A stretch of DNA of 44,683 nt from Candidatus Dormiibacterota bacterium (GTDB lineage Bacteria; Chloroflexota; Dormibacteria; Aeolococcales; Aeolococcaceae). The stretch covers positions 1 to 44,683 of the forward strand of contig PKXZ01000032.1 of assembly GCA_003132525.1 (NCBI GenBank), read 5' to 3'. The stretch's first letter is position 1. Every line of letters starts with the position of its first letter. The notes below the pieces were generated by a model, which was given only the letters and a program-made list of their open reading frames with translations, had not been told where the DNA came from and did no database searches. Below, piece by piece: positions 17,893 to 27,227 of this stretch. Both the position numbers and the translations under genes were made by a program.

Positions 17893-18321
17893 CTACAGCT
17901 CCAGCGTGGCCTCCGCAGTTATGGGCACTGCTGCGAGTGCCTTTGACACCGGGCAGTTCGCCTTGGCGTCCTCGACGGCGGCAGTGAAGACCGCGGCGTC
18001 GATTCCAGGCACCTTTCCCTTTGCGATGAGATGGATCGCCGTGATGCCTTCGGGGGCACCAAACGTCACCTTCGAGGTGGTGTCCAGCCGGTCCGGCGGG
18101 TGGCCCGCGCCGGTGAGCCCGTTGGCGAGCGCCATGGAGAAGCAGCTCGCATGCGCCGCGGCGATCAGTTCCTCGGGGCTCGTGCCGCTCGCGCGAGATT
18201 CGGCTCGCTGATTCCAGGTCAGGTTGAGCTCTGCGAACGCCCCGCTCGCCGGGCGAACCGTGCCTTTGCCACTGACGAGACTGCCTTCCCAAGTCGCGCT
18301 GGCACTGCTTTCAACGGTCAT
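17893..18321 (-). CDS. OsmC/Ohr-family peroxiredoxin
   Basis: The product is 142 residues, the family's normal size. The first redox Cys is in ELIAAAHASCFSMALANGL and the second in AKANCPVSKAL, matching the two-cysteine active site of OsmC. The N-terminal stretch (ATWEGSLVSGKGTV) is typical of the OsmC rather than Ohr branch. The enzyme reduces organic hydroperoxides in the cytoplasm using a dithiol donor. AAGGAG lies 8 nt before the ATG. It lies 63 nt after the ABC permease gene and just before the LAL regulator on the same strand. A stress or detoxification operon is plausible. Confidence 0.93.
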   Translation of the reverse strand: MTVESSASATWEGSLVSGKGTVRPASGAFAELNLTWNQRAESRASGTSPEELIAAAHASCFSMALANGLTGAGHPPDRLDTTSKVTFGAPEGITAIHLIAKGKVPGIDAAVFTAAVEDAKANCPVSKALAAVPITAEATLEL

Positions 18322-18384
18322 GGCGACACTCCTTACATCACAAGAACGACGGAATCAGATTAGCCAGCGTGACCGCTTGCGCGC

Positions 18385-19206
18385 TCACCGAGACGTCCTG
18401 CTGTAGCGGCGCACGCAGATCGGGATGAACACGACGATGATGATCAGCGCAAGCCCGATGGTGGTGATCTCTGGGTGCTCGAGTGACCACACGCCGGCGG
18501 GTGGTGGCCCGATGGTGTTGCCGAAGAGATTGCGACCCGCCGCGACGACGGCCGAGACGGGATTCCAATCGGCGAAGACACGCAACCACACCGGCATCTT
18601 TGACGTATCGACGAAAACGTTGGAAACAAACCCCAGCAGAAAGACCGGGATGCTGGAGATGACGTCTGCCGCCTGCGACGACTTCGCGATCAGCCCGGCC
18701 AGGATGCCAAGCCAGCTCAACGCAAACGCAAACACCTCGATCAGCAGGAAGCCAAGGATCGCATCGAAGATGCCGTTCTCCGGACGCCATCCGACAGCGA
18801 GTGCGCACAGGATCATCACGCCCAGCGCAGGCAGGCCAAGCACGATCGTCGAGATCGAGCGTCCGATGAGAATCGACGATCGCGCGATCGGCAACGTCTT
18901 GAACCGGTCGATGACGCCCTCGTTCATGTCGGTTGCCACCGCGACGGCGACCTGGCTCGAGGCGAAGAGCGTGGACTGCGCAAAGAGTCCGGACATCAGA
19001 TACGAGTGGTAGTTGCCCCCGGGAACGCTGATCGAGCTTCCGAAGACGTAGCCGAAGAGCACCACGAAGATGACCGGGAACAGGACGCTCCCGAAGATGA
19101 TGTCGGGCTGCCGTTTCCCCCTGATCAGGTACCGACGCGTCGCGTTGTACGCGTCGATGAGCCCGCGCTGCACCGAACTCTGCCGAGGGGTGGCGATCGC
19201 ACTCAT
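18385..19206 (-). CDS. ABC-2 type transporter permease, DrrB-like
   Basis: The product is 273 residues with about six hydrophobic segments and the ABC-2 hallmarks: N-terminal TRRYLIRGKRQPDIIFGSVL before the first helix, GVIDRFKTLPIARSSILIGR in the cytoplasmic loop, and PVSAVVAAGRNLFGN near the last helices. It overlaps the ATPase gene by 4 nt (ATGA), so the two are translated together. DrrB-type permeases export hydrophobic drugs or lipids with a DrrA-type ATPase. The substrate is unknown. Confidence 0.92.
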   Translation of the reverse strand: MSAIATPRQSSVQRGLIDAYNATRRYLIRGKRQPDIIFGSVLFPVIFVVLFGYVFGSSISVPGGNYHSYLMSGLFAQSTLFASSQVAVAVATDMNEGVIDRFKTLPIARSSILIGRSISTIVLGLPALGVMILCALAVGWRPENGIFDAILGFLLIEVFAFALSWLGILAGLIAKSSQAADVISSIPVFLLGFVSNVFVDTSKMPVWLRVFADWNPVSAVVAAGRNLFGNTIGPPPAGVWSLEHPEITTIGLALIIIVVFIPICVRRYSRTSR

Positions 19207-20180
19207 GCGGGGATCTCCGCGGGCGCGACGGGACTGTGGTCGCCAATTCGATGGGTCACGGCGCTGAAGACCTCATCGAGACTTGGGTGCTCGAGGCCGA
19301 CCTCGTGGATCGGCACGCCGAGCTCCTCGAGCAGGGTCACAACCTTGGCAAGACTCTCCAGACCGTCAGCGGCGGGAGCGCTCACCGACCGACCCCGGAT
19401 CACCGCGTCCGCGCCGAGCGCGGTGCGCACCTTCAACAGCGCCGCCGGGTCCGCGTCGACCAGCGTCACCACGACGCTTGGCCTGCCAATCGATGCCTTG
19501 AGTTGCTCCGGTGTTCCCTCGGCAACAACCAGGCCCCTGTCGACAACCACGATGGTGTCGGCCAGCTGATCGGCTTCGTCCAGGTATTGGGTGGTGAGCA
19601 GGACGGTCGTGCCACGCGCGACCAGGTTTCGGATTGCCACCCACATCTCGCTGCGCGCGACCGGGTCGAGGCCGGTGGTGGGCTCGTCGAGGAACAGCAC
19701 CTCGGGGTTGGCGATCAGGCTTGCGGCGAGGTCGAGGCGTCGGCGCATGCCGCCCGAGTACTTCTTCACGAGCATCCTGCCCGCGTCGACGAGATCGAAT
19801 TGCTGGAGCAGCTCGTCGGCGCGCTGCCGCGAGACCGCCGCGCCGAGGTGCGAGAAGCGGCCGATGATCTCGAGGTTCTCGTGCCCGGTCAGCAACTCGT
19901 CCATGGTGGCCGTCTGCCCGGTGACGCCGATGCGCTCGCGCACCCGGTCAGCCTGGGACGCGATGTCGAAGCCGGCCACCTGCGCATGACCGTCGTCGGG
20001 ATCGAGCAGGGTGGTGAGGATCCGCACGGTGGTGGTCTTGCCGGCCCCGTTGCGGCCGAGCAGCGCGCAGACGCTGCCCGCTGGGATGTCGAGACTGACA
20101 TCCACCAGCGCATGCGTCTCGCCGAAGGATCGAGCCAGGTGCTGCGCGGAGATGGCGAAATTACTCATCGGCGATTCCAT
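19203..20180 (-). CDS. ABC transporter ATP-binding protein, DrrA-like
   Basis: The product is 325 residues, with an alternative ATG at 20168; neither has a strong ribosome site. The ATPase motifs are complete: Walker A LLGRNGAGKTTT, signature YSGGMRRRLDLAASL, Walker B VLFLDEPTTGLD and the switch region LTTQYLDEADQL. The roughly 100-residue C-terminal extension after the switch is the regulatory domain of DrrA-family ATPases, with a late LEHPSLDEVFSAVTH. It powers the permease encoded immediately downstream. It lies behind a strong hairpin and the sedolisin gene, so it probably starts its own transcript. Confidence 0.93.
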   Translation of the reverse strand: MESPMSNFAISAQHLARSFGETHALVDVSLDIPAGSVCALLGRNGAGKTTTVRILTTLLDPDDGHAQVAGFDIASQADRVRERIGVTGQTATMDELLTGHENLEIIGRFSHLGAAVSRQRADELLQQFDLVDAGRMLVKKYSGGMRRRLDLAASLIANPEVLFLDEPTTGLDPVARSEMWVAIRNLVARGTTVLLTTQYLDEADQLADTIVVVDRGLVVAEGTPEQLKASIGRPSVVVTLVDADPAALLKVRTALGADAVIRGRSVSAPAADGLESLAKVVTLLEELGVPIHEVGLEHPSLDEVFSAVTHRIGDHSPVAPAEIPA

Positions 20181-20260
20181 GCTGGGCTGGGGATGGAACG
20201 GGCAGCGGAGCGTGCCGCGTCAAAGCTGCCGTCGTCCGGCGGAGCCCAATGCTATGGGAA

Positions 20261-20299
20261 AGGGCCCCGGCGATACCGCTGTCGTATCGCCGCGGCCCT
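20261..20299 (-). terminator. Strong hairpin, probable terminator of the sedolisin gene
   Basis: Two 15-nt arms (20262-20276 and 20284-20298) pair with a single mismatch around a 7-nt loop, and the flanking A/T adds one more pair. Read on the minus strand it lies about 65 nt past the sedolisin stop and is followed by TTT, a short U tract. It also sits ahead of the ABC ATPase start and would separate the two transcripts. Confidence 0.6.
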
Positions 20300-20363
20300 G
20301 ACGAGCCATGTACAGCGAAACCCTGACCCGCGCGACGGGTCACTGAGTGCCGCCTCGAGAAGG

Positions 20364-21734
20364 TCAGCCGGCGCCAGCCAACTCCGGAACGAAGAGCGCG
20401 GCATTGACGGTCCCGACCCCGCTCGCGAGGTCATAGCCCGGAAGTGCCTTGAACCCGACCACAGTGTGGGTCGTGTCCTGCGTGAAGGTCACGGTGTTGT
20501 TGCCCTTGGTCACGTCGACGATTCCGGGCGCTCCGTCCTGCGAGAGCTTGTACAGCGCCGGGTTGATGACGCCGAGGTCATGCCCGGCGTACTGGTCGGC
20601 GATCGCCACGATGCCGGAGAACAGCGGGGTCGCCTCGCTGGTACCGCACACCTCGTAGAAGCCTGGCGCCCCGCCACCGGGGAAGCTCTGGTACATGATC
20701 GCCGCGCCGTTGCAGGCACCGCTCATGCTGATGTCCGGCACGCCGCGCTGCGAGCCGACGACGGAGGCAACGCTGTTCTGGTAGCTGGGGCGCGAGAAGT
20801 AGATCGACTTGCCGCCGCCACCGGCCAGGGGATTCGGCCCCGCGTCGCCGAAGATGAACTCCTGGGTCGGCACGTTATAGGTGTCGTTCCAGACGTTGTC
20901 GGGGGCGGTGTGGTTGCCCTTGGCATTCAGGTGCAACTGGGTGCCGCCGACGCCGGTGACCAACGGGTCCGAGTCGGGCCACGAAGTCACCGGATACGTG
21001 TAGTAGTAGTTGCCCAGGAATCCGACATCAGCCGCACCCGAGTCTCCACTCGCGGTATTGACGGTGATGTTGTTCTTGGCTGCGTTGATGTACGCGCCGC
21101 GCAGCGAGGTCAGCGCCTGCCTGGTCGGGAAGGTCTCCTCGGTTGCGCTGAAGCTCTGGCTGATCACGTCGCCGAGGTGATGATTGATGACGTAGTTCTC
21201 GGCCTCCTCGATCTGCGGGAAGCCGGTCCGCCCCTCGTTCTCGGAGGTCGGTGTCTCGACGAGCAGGATGTTCGCGCCGGGCGCGATCGCATGCGAGTAC
21301 TCGACGTCGAGGTCCGTCTCGCCGGCCCAGCCGGGATCTGCCGTGGTCACCGGCCCCGCCGGCTGGATGATCTTGAACGACGGCGGCGCTGGGAGATGGA
21401 ACGCCTTATCGAAGACCGCAAGGTCGCGGCGAACCGTGGTTGACCCGAACGAGTCCACGATCACGATGGTCTTCCCGGCTCCGTCATACCCCTTGGCGTA
21501 GAGCGGCGCGAGGTTGTACGCCTGCTCGATCTGGTTGGGGCTGTAGCAGGGGACCTGGAACTCCGCCACACATTGGGCGGTGGTGGGCGGGGCGCCCGTG
21601 GAGACGAGCCGGGACATCGCGATATCCGGCTGGATGGCGATGGTTGCCGCAGCCGGAACGGCCGCGAACGATCCGACGCCTAACGACGCCAATCCAAATG
21701 TCGCGGTGGCAACGGTCAATCGAACTGCGCGCAT
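20364..21734 (-). CDS. Secreted sedolisin (S53) serine protease without a propeptide domain
   Basis: The product is 456 residues. The ATG at 21734 follows AAGGGGG by 8 nt and opens a Sec signal peptide (MRAVRLTVAT, hydrophobic core, cleavage near VPAAATIA). The S53 catalytic residues are visible: the Glu/Asp pair in GETDLDVEYSHAIAPGA, the oxyanion Asp in ASGDSGAADV, and the nucleophile in GTSEATPLFSG. The C-terminal VDVTKGNN and PGYDLASGVGTVN resemble the calcium site and end of the fold. Sedolisins usually carry a roughly 150-200-residue inhibitory prodomain; here only about 40 residues lie between the signal peptide and the start of the catalytic domain. It is a single gene with no protease partner nearby. 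Confidence 0.88.
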   Translation of the reverse strand: MRAVRLTVATATFGLASLGVGSFAAVPAAATIAIQPDIAMSRLVSTGAPPTTAQCVAEFQVPCYSPNQIEQAYNLAPLYAKGYDGAGKTIVIVDSFGSTTVRRDLAVFDKAFHLPAPPSFKIIQPAGPVTTADPGWAGETDLDVEYSHAIAPGANILLVETPTSENEGRTGFPQIEEAENYVINHHLGDVISQSFSATEETFPTRQALTSLRGAYINAAKNNITVNTASGDSGAADVGFLGNYYYTYPVTSWPDSDPLVTGVGGTQLHLNAKGNHTAPDNVWNDTYNVPTQEFIFGDAGPNPLAGGGGKSIYFSRPSYQNSVASVVGSQRGVPDISMSGACNGAAIMYQSFPGGGAPGFYEVCGTSEATPLFSGIVAIADQYAGHDLGVINPALYKLSQDGAPGIVDVTKGNNTVTFTQDTTHTVVGFKALPGYDLASGVGTVNAALFVPELAGAG

Positions 21735-21809
21735 GGGCTGAACCCCCTTGTGAATCTCTCGGACGCATGACACCACGTTGGACGTGCCATGGTCAAATGC
21801 CGGATCGGG

Positions 21810-22778
<969 letters not shown>

Positions 22779-22890
22779 GGCAAACCTCCATGTCGGTCGA
22801 GTGCCGAATCTCAGGCTAGCGGTTTGCTCCCGCCGGACGCGTAGCATCGTCCGCGTCGAGCGAGAGGCCGCGCATCAGAAGGGGACTGTG

Positions 22891-23955
22891 ATGACCACTG
22901 TCGACACCGCGAGATTCTGGGAAAGCGGTCCGGGACCGGCCCAGTGGTGGCAGGAACGCCTGACCGGGCGGGTCACCGAACACGTCATCGAATCGCGTGC
23001 TCTGGCGGGCAATCACCTCGGCGATCCGACGACCCGGCCGCTGTGGGTGTACACGCCGCCGGGGTACGGCAGCTCGGAGGAGCGCTATCCGTCGGTGTAC
23101 GTGATCCAGGGTTACACCGGCCAGGCGGTGATGTGGTGGAGTCGCACTCCGTTTCGCGAAGGGTTCCCCGCCGCGGTGGATCGCATCATCGCGAGCGGCG
23201 AAGCATCGCCCTGCATCGTGGTGTACGTCGACGCATGGACGGCGTACGGTGGTTCGCAGTTCGTCGACTCGCCCGGCACCGGCCGGTATCACACCTACCT
23301 GTGCGATGAGATCGTGCCCTTCGTCGACGAGCACTACCGCACCATGGCCGGCGCAGCCCACCGCGGCATCATGGGAAAGTCGAGCGGGGGCTTCGGCGCG
23401 ATGATCACGCCGATGCTGCGTCCCGATCTGTTCGGCGGCTTCGCCACGCACGCCGGTGACGGGATGTACGAGTGCTGCTACGTGCCGGACTTCGCCAAGG
23501 CGGTCCGCTTCCTGCGTGAGTACGACGGCGACATCCTCGCCTGGTGGAAGGATTTTCAGTCACGTACCTCGTTCACCAAGGAGGGTGATCGCGTCCTCGT
23601 GATGCTCCTTGGTGTCGCCGCATGCTTTTCAGCACGCGACGACGGGACGCCGGAGCTGCCCTTCGACTCGAAGACCGGGCGGCTGCGTGACGATGTATGG
23701 GCTCGGTGGCTTGCATGGGACCCCGTTCGCATGGTTCCGAAGTACGCGGACGCGCTGCGGACGCAGCGGGCGGTGTGGATCGATGCCGGAACGCGCGATG
23801 ACTGGTATCTCGACCTGGCCGCGACCGGGTTTCGCGACGAGCTCGCCAAGATCGGTGTCACCGAGGTGCAATTCGAGCTGTTCGACGCGACCCACATGGG
23901 CATCGACTATCGCTATCCGAAGGCGCTCGCATACCTCAGCGAACGGCTGCGGTGA
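22891..23955 (+). CDS. Esterase of the PF00756 (esterase D) fold
   Basis: The product is 354 residues, from the ATG at 22891 after AAGGGG. The N-terminal RPLWVYTPPGYGSSEERYPSVY, the nucleophile elbow GIMGKSSGGFGAM (Ser about 172), the acid region WIDAGTRDDWYLD and the closing FDATHMGID (His) give a complete triad. No signal peptide is seen. The fold is that of S-formylglutathione hydrolase, antigen 85 and enterochelin esterase, with about 75 more residues than the bacterial S-formylglutathione hydrolase. It is tail-to-tail, 4 nt apart, with a mycothiol-type formaldehyde dehydrogenase. A role as S-formyl-thiol hydrolase is a testable guess, not a conclusion. Confidence 0.85.
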   Translation: MTTVDTARFWESGPGPAQWWQERLTGRVTEHVIESRALAGNHLGDPTTRPLWVYTPPGYGSSEERYPSVYVIQGYTGQAVMWWSRTPFREGFPAAVDRIIASGEASPCIVVYVDAWTAYGGSQFVDSPGTGRYHTYLCDEIVPFVDEHYRTMAGAAHRGIMGKSSGGFGAMITPMLRPDLFGGFATHAGDGMYECCYVPDFAKAVRFLREYDGDILAWWKDFQSRTSFTKEGDRVLVMLLGVAACFSARDDGTPELPFDSKTGRLRDDVWARWLAWDPVRMVPKYADALRTQRAVWIDAGTRDDWYLDLAATGFRDELAKIGVTEVQFELFDATHMGIDYRYPKALAYLSERLR

Positions 23956-23959
23956 CGAG

Positions 23960-25057
23960 CTAACGCGGCGCGAATATCACCACCGATCGCAGCACCTCGC
24001 TGTTCACGATCTTGCGGAACGCCGCTTCGACATCGTCGAGGGTGATGGTCTCCGACACGAAGCCGTCGAGGTCGAGACGCCCCTTCCCGTAGAGATCGAT
24101 GAGCACCGGAAAGTCCCGGGTCGGGAGACAGTCGCCGTACCAGGACGACCGCATCGAGCCGCCACGGCCGAACACCTCTGACATCGGGAGGGCGACGGTC
24201 ATGCCCTGCTCCGGCGGAACTCCGACGTTCACCAGACGTCCGGCGTGGTCCCGGGCCAGGAATGCCTGCACGTATGTCTCCGGCCGTCCCACCGCGTCAA
24301 CGACCAGGTCCGCGCCAAACCCATCGGTGAGTTCGCGGATGGCGTCGACGGTGTCCTGCTTGGTGGCGTCCACCGTGTGGGTCGCGCCAAACCGCCGCGC
24401 CCACTCGAGCTTCTGCTCGACGACGTCTACGCCGATCACCATCCGGGCGCCCGCAATCACCGCACCGGCGATGGCCGCGTTGCCGACCCCGCCGCAACCG
24501 ATCACGGCGACCGTGTCGCCCTGCGCAACGCCACCGGTGTTCACGGCGGCGCCGTAGCCGGCCATCACGCCGCAACCGATCAGCGCCGCAGCCGCGGGGC
24601 GGACGCTCGGATCGACCTTGACCGTCTGGCGCGCGTGCACGAGGCAAAGCTCGGCGAAGGCCCCGATGCCAAGTGCGGCGGTGAGCGGCGTGCCGTCGTC
24701 GAGGGCCATGCGCTGGCGCGCGTTCTGGCTGTTGAAGCAGTACCAGGGCCGGCCGCGCAGGCAGCTGCGACAGGCCCCGCACGGTGCGCGCCAGGCGATG
24801 ACCACGAAATCGCCCGGTGCGATATTGGTCACCCCGGGGCCAATCGCTTCGACGATCCCAGCGGCCTCGTGTCCGAGCAGGAACGGGAAGTCATCGCCAA
24901 TCCCACCTTCACGGTAATGCAGGTCGGTGTGGCAGACCCCGCATGCCTGAACGCGGATGAGCGCTTCATCCGGACCGGGATCCGGGACGTGCACGGTGAC
25001 GACTTCGACGGGCGCACCACGCGTGCGTGCGATGACGCCGCGAACCTCGTGCGGCAT
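23960..25057 (-). CDS. mscR: Zinc alcohol dehydrogenase, S-(hydroxymethyl)mycothiol dehydrogenase-like
   Basis: The product is 365 residues. The zinc MDR motifs are clear: catalytic-zinc Cys/His in [16 protein letters not shown] and [14 protein letters not shown], four structural-zinc cysteines in [17 protein letters not shown], and the Rossmann [15 protein letters not shown]. Long stretches ([13 protein letters not shown], the [11 protein letters not shown] region, [20 protein letters not shown]) are those of mycothiol-dependent formaldehyde dehydrogenase, which oxidises S-hydroxymethylmycothiol to S-formylmycothiol with NAD. GAGGG lies 6 nt before the ATG. If the call is right the cell should make mycothiol or a related thiol. 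No msh gene is in the window. A plain aryl or short-chain alcohol dehydrogenase is the alternative. Confidence 0.85.
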   Translation of the reverse strand: MPHEVRGVIARTRGAPVEVVTVHVPDPGPDEALIRVQACGVCHTDLHYREGGIGDDFPFLLGHEAAGIVEAIGPGVTNIAPGDFVVIAWRAPCGACRSCLRGRPWYCFNSQNARQRMALDDGTPLTAALGIGAFAELCLVHARQTVKVDPSVRPAAAALIGCGVMAGYGAAVNTGGVAQGDTVAVIGCGGVGNAAIAGAVIAGARMVIGVDVVEQKLEWARRFGATHTVDATKQDTVDAIRELTDGFGADLVVDAVGRPETYVQAFLARDHAGRLVNVGVPPEQGMTVALPMSEVFGRGGSMRSSWYGDCLPTRDFPVLIDLYGKGRLDLDGFVSETITLDDVEAAFRKIVNSEVLRSVVIFAPR

Positions 25058-25170
25058 GGCAATCCCTCGCGTTCAGGTGGACGATGACCCGGGCGACGAC
25101 TCTACGTGATCGCTCGCGCGCCGAAGGACGAACCGGTCGTGACGCGCCCGCGCTCAGAAAAGCCCGGGAT

Positions 25171-25686
25171 CTAAGGCCACTGCTCCCAGGACCGCATGGT
25201 GGTGGCGATCGACTCCTCCTCGAACGCGAGATGGGTGAGGAGGTCTTCTTCGAGCCGTCCCAGCGCGATCACCAGGCGTTGTCGCGCGGGGTTGTCGGTG
25301 GCGTCATCGAGCAGCTTCGCCGACTCCTCGACGTCGTCGAGCAGCAGCGAAATGGCGCGGTGATCGGCCTCGAGCTTGTTGACGACAATGGACAGTTCGG
25401 GGTTCGAGCGCCGCAGCGCGGGAAACATGTCGGCGTCCTCGTGCCCGTGGTGTGCGTGCACGACCATGCAGTGATACAGGCAATTGACCCGCAGCGTCCA
25501 GATGGGGCTTCGCGTCTGCAATGCCGCGAGCTGCTCGGCGATCGCCGCAGCCCGCGCGCCCTTGGCGATGTCGACTGCCAGGTCTCGGCACACCGCGAGA
25601 TCGCTCCGCAACATCTGGTGAATGAGCTTCAGCTGCCGATGCATGAGCACCCCGAACGGCGCCTCGCCGTTAGCACGCACCGTCAT
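25171..25686 (-). CDS. Hemerythrin HHE-domain protein
   Basis: The product is 171 residues. It starts one nucleotide after the stop of the HAD gene (TGA G ATG), so translational re-initiation is likely, and no separate ribosome site is seen. The four-helix di-iron motif is spread along the chain: LMHRQLKLIHQML near the N-terminus, HAHHGHEDADMFPAL, LEADHRAISLLLDDV and LTHLAFEEESI. HHE domains bind oxygen, nitric oxide or act in redox sensing; the precise role is unknown. It is the last gene of the ATP-grasp/epimerase/HAD run. Confidence 0.85.
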   Translation of the reverse strand: MTVRANGEAPFGVLMHRQLKLIHQMLRSDLAVCRDLAVDIAKGARAAAIAEQLAALQTRSPIWTLRVNCLYHCMVVHAHHGHEDADMFPALRRSNPELSIVVNKLEADHRAISLLLDDVEESAKLLDDATDNPARQRLVIALGRLEEDLLTHLAFEEESIATTMRSWEQWP

Positions 25687-25687
25687 C

Positions 25688-26353
25688 TCAGAGGAGTTTC
25701 GCGCGCCGCAGCGCGTCCTCGACATGGCCGATGTCGTCGACGAGATAGCTGGGATTGGCGAGTTCCAGGACGCCGCGATCGCGGATGCCCGAGGACACCG
25801 CGATCGATGTGTAGCCGAGCGCGGTTGCGGCGTGCACGTCGGCTTCACTGTCGCCGACAACCACGCCGGGGTCGTCGTCGGGGACGACTTTGCGGATGAG
25901 CCGCGCCTTTTGGAATGCATGGTCGGTGCCACCTGGCGCCGTCTCGATCACGTCGAAGAAGGGTGTGAGCGCGAAGACGGCGAGCTGTGCGCGCAACGCC
26001 GTTGCCGACGAGCGCAGCGTGACCAGCGCGCAGCGGTAGGTGGCCGCAAGACGGGTGAGCACAGGGGTGGCGTCCGTGAACAGGACATCAAAGCCGAGAC
26101 TGTCCGGCAGCTCGATGAGCTCCGCGAACTTCGCCTCGAAGTCCGCGACATCAGCCTCGGGGAGGCCGCTCGCGGCGAGGATCTCCGGCCATCCGATTGC
26201 CTGGCGCTTCATCTGCCAGTAGTCGGCGCGGGCGAGCGGCTCAGCGCCGAGCGCTGTGACCACGGTGCTGTAGACGTGGTGGTGCCGGGCCGACACGTCG
26301 AGCAGGGTGCCGTCGAGGTCAAAGACGAGCGTCGGCGGCCGCTGCGCTGGCAA
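25688..26353 (-). CDS. HAD-superfamily phosphatase
   Basis: The product is 221 residues from a TTG start at 26353, 6 nt after GGAGG. It overlaps the epimerase gene by 35 nt. HAD motifs: I LVFDLDGTLLD, II VTLRSS, III the Lys in FQKARLIRKV, and IV VVGDSEADVHAA. The helical cap (about residues 20-85) places it with phosphoglycolate phosphatase/beta-phosphoglucomutase-like enzymes of subfamily I. The substrate is probably a small phosphorylated metabolite. Its place after the ATP-grasp enzyme and epimerase suggests a sugar or sugar-derived substrate, which is inference. Confidence 0.87.
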   Translation of the reverse strand: MPAQRPPTLVFDLDGTLLDVSARHHHVYSTVVTALGAEPLARADYWQMKRQAIGWPEILAASGLPEADVADFEAKFAELIELPDSLGFDVLFTDATPVLTRLAATYRCALVTLRSSATALRAQLAVFALTPFFDVIETAPGGTDHAFQKARLIRKVVPDDDPGVVVGDSEADVHAATALGYTSIAVSSGIRDRGVLELANPSYLVDDIGHVEDALRRAKLL

Positions 26354-27227
26354 TCTGCTCCTCCAACCCGTCTGGAAAAACGCGAGCCGGTGAGAACCCG
26401 GTCGCCTCGCGGAACCGCGTGACGTCGAGCACGATATCAGCCGCGGGTTTCTGTCGAGGATGCCGCTCGAGCGCCGAACGCCCCCTGGCGAGACGGAGTA
26501 CGGCGTCTGCGGCTTCGCGCACCGAGATCCCGACCCCGGAACCGACGTTGTAGGTCCCCGAGAGCCGCCGCTGCCACGCGACGACGACGGCCTGGGCGGC
26601 GTCGTCCACGTGCAGGTAGTCGCGCAGCTCCTCACCCCCGAAGAGGCGAATCGGCTCGTCCCGCACTGCGCTCCCCACAAAGTTCGGGATCGCTCGCTGG
26701 ATCATGTCGCCGGTGCCGTAGAGGACCGTGAGACGGAGGATCGCGATGCGCATCTCCTCGTGGCGCTCCAGCGTCCGGCAGTAGGTCTCCGCCGCGGCCT
26801 TGCTGGCGCCGTACCAGCTCAGCGGCCGGGGGAGCGCGTCCTCGCGTATCGGCTCGTGCCCTTCGGGCAACCCGTACACCTCGGCCGTGCTCGCGAAGAC
26901 GTTCGCCTGCCCAGGGCGGCCGAAGGCGCTGAAGAGATGCACCGAGCCCAGGACGTTGGCGGTAAACGCGGTCGCCGCCTCATCCTGCGCGGCGTTCCTG
27001 GGCACCAGCGCGGCGAGATGGAGGATCGATTCGACCTCGCCGGCCGTCCGGGCCGCGCGGTCCACCTGCGCGGCGTCGGTCAGGTCCGCGACGATGTGCA
27101 TGCCGTTCGGGCCGAGCGCAGCCGTCGCTGAGCGGCCGATCGACACCACGTCGTGACCGCCTCCGGCCAGGAGCTCCGCGACCCGCCGTCCGAGGAACCC
27201 GGAGGCGCCGGTGAGCAGCACCTTCAT
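26319..27227 (-). CDS. NAD(P)-dependent sugar epimerase/dehydratase (extended SDR)
   Basis: The product is 302 residues. The start ATG shares ATGA with the stop of the ATP-grasp gene. The Rossmann motif MKVLLTGASGFLGRRVAELL, the Ser/Thr in VFASTAEVYG and the catalytic YGASK mark an extended short-chain dehydrogenase of the NAD-dependent epimerase/dehydratase family. The later RDYLHVDDAAQAVVVAW is typical of nucleotide-sugar epimerases. The protein is a little shorter than the roughly 320-330 of GalE. A sugar-nucleotide substrate is likely, which one is open. Confidence 0.9.
   Translation of the reverse strand: MKVLLTGASGFLGRRVAELLAGGGHDVVSIGRSATAALGPNGMHIVADLTDAAQVDRAARTAGEVESILHLAALVPRNAAQDEAATAFTANVLGSVHLFSAFGRPGQANVFASTAEVYGLPEGHEPIREDALPRPLSWYGASKAAAETYCRTLERHEEMRIAILRLTVLYGTGDMIQRAIPNFVGSAVRDEPIRLFGGEELRDYLHVDDAAQAVVVAWQRRLSGTYNVGSGVGISVREAADAVLRLARGRSALERHPRQKPAADIVLDVTRFREATGFSPARVFPDGLEEQIASAAAADARL
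26360..26364 (-). promoter_or_regulatory. Ribosome binding site that fixes the HAD start
   Basis: GGAGG on the minus strand, 6 nt before the TTG at 26353. It lies inside the epimerase gene, so the HAD start is not an artefact of the long open frame. Confidence 0.6.

Noticed and set aside
19236-21443. Long open frame on the plus strand (735 codons) across the ABC ATPase and sedolisin genes
   Set aside because: It is antisense to two clear genes, has no family motif, and runs open because GC-rich codons leave few stops in that frame.
26354-26680. Longer N-terminus for the HAD protein
   Set aside because: Upstream residues lie in a shadow of the epimerase gene and are low-complexity; GGAGG sits 6 nt before the TTG at 26353.
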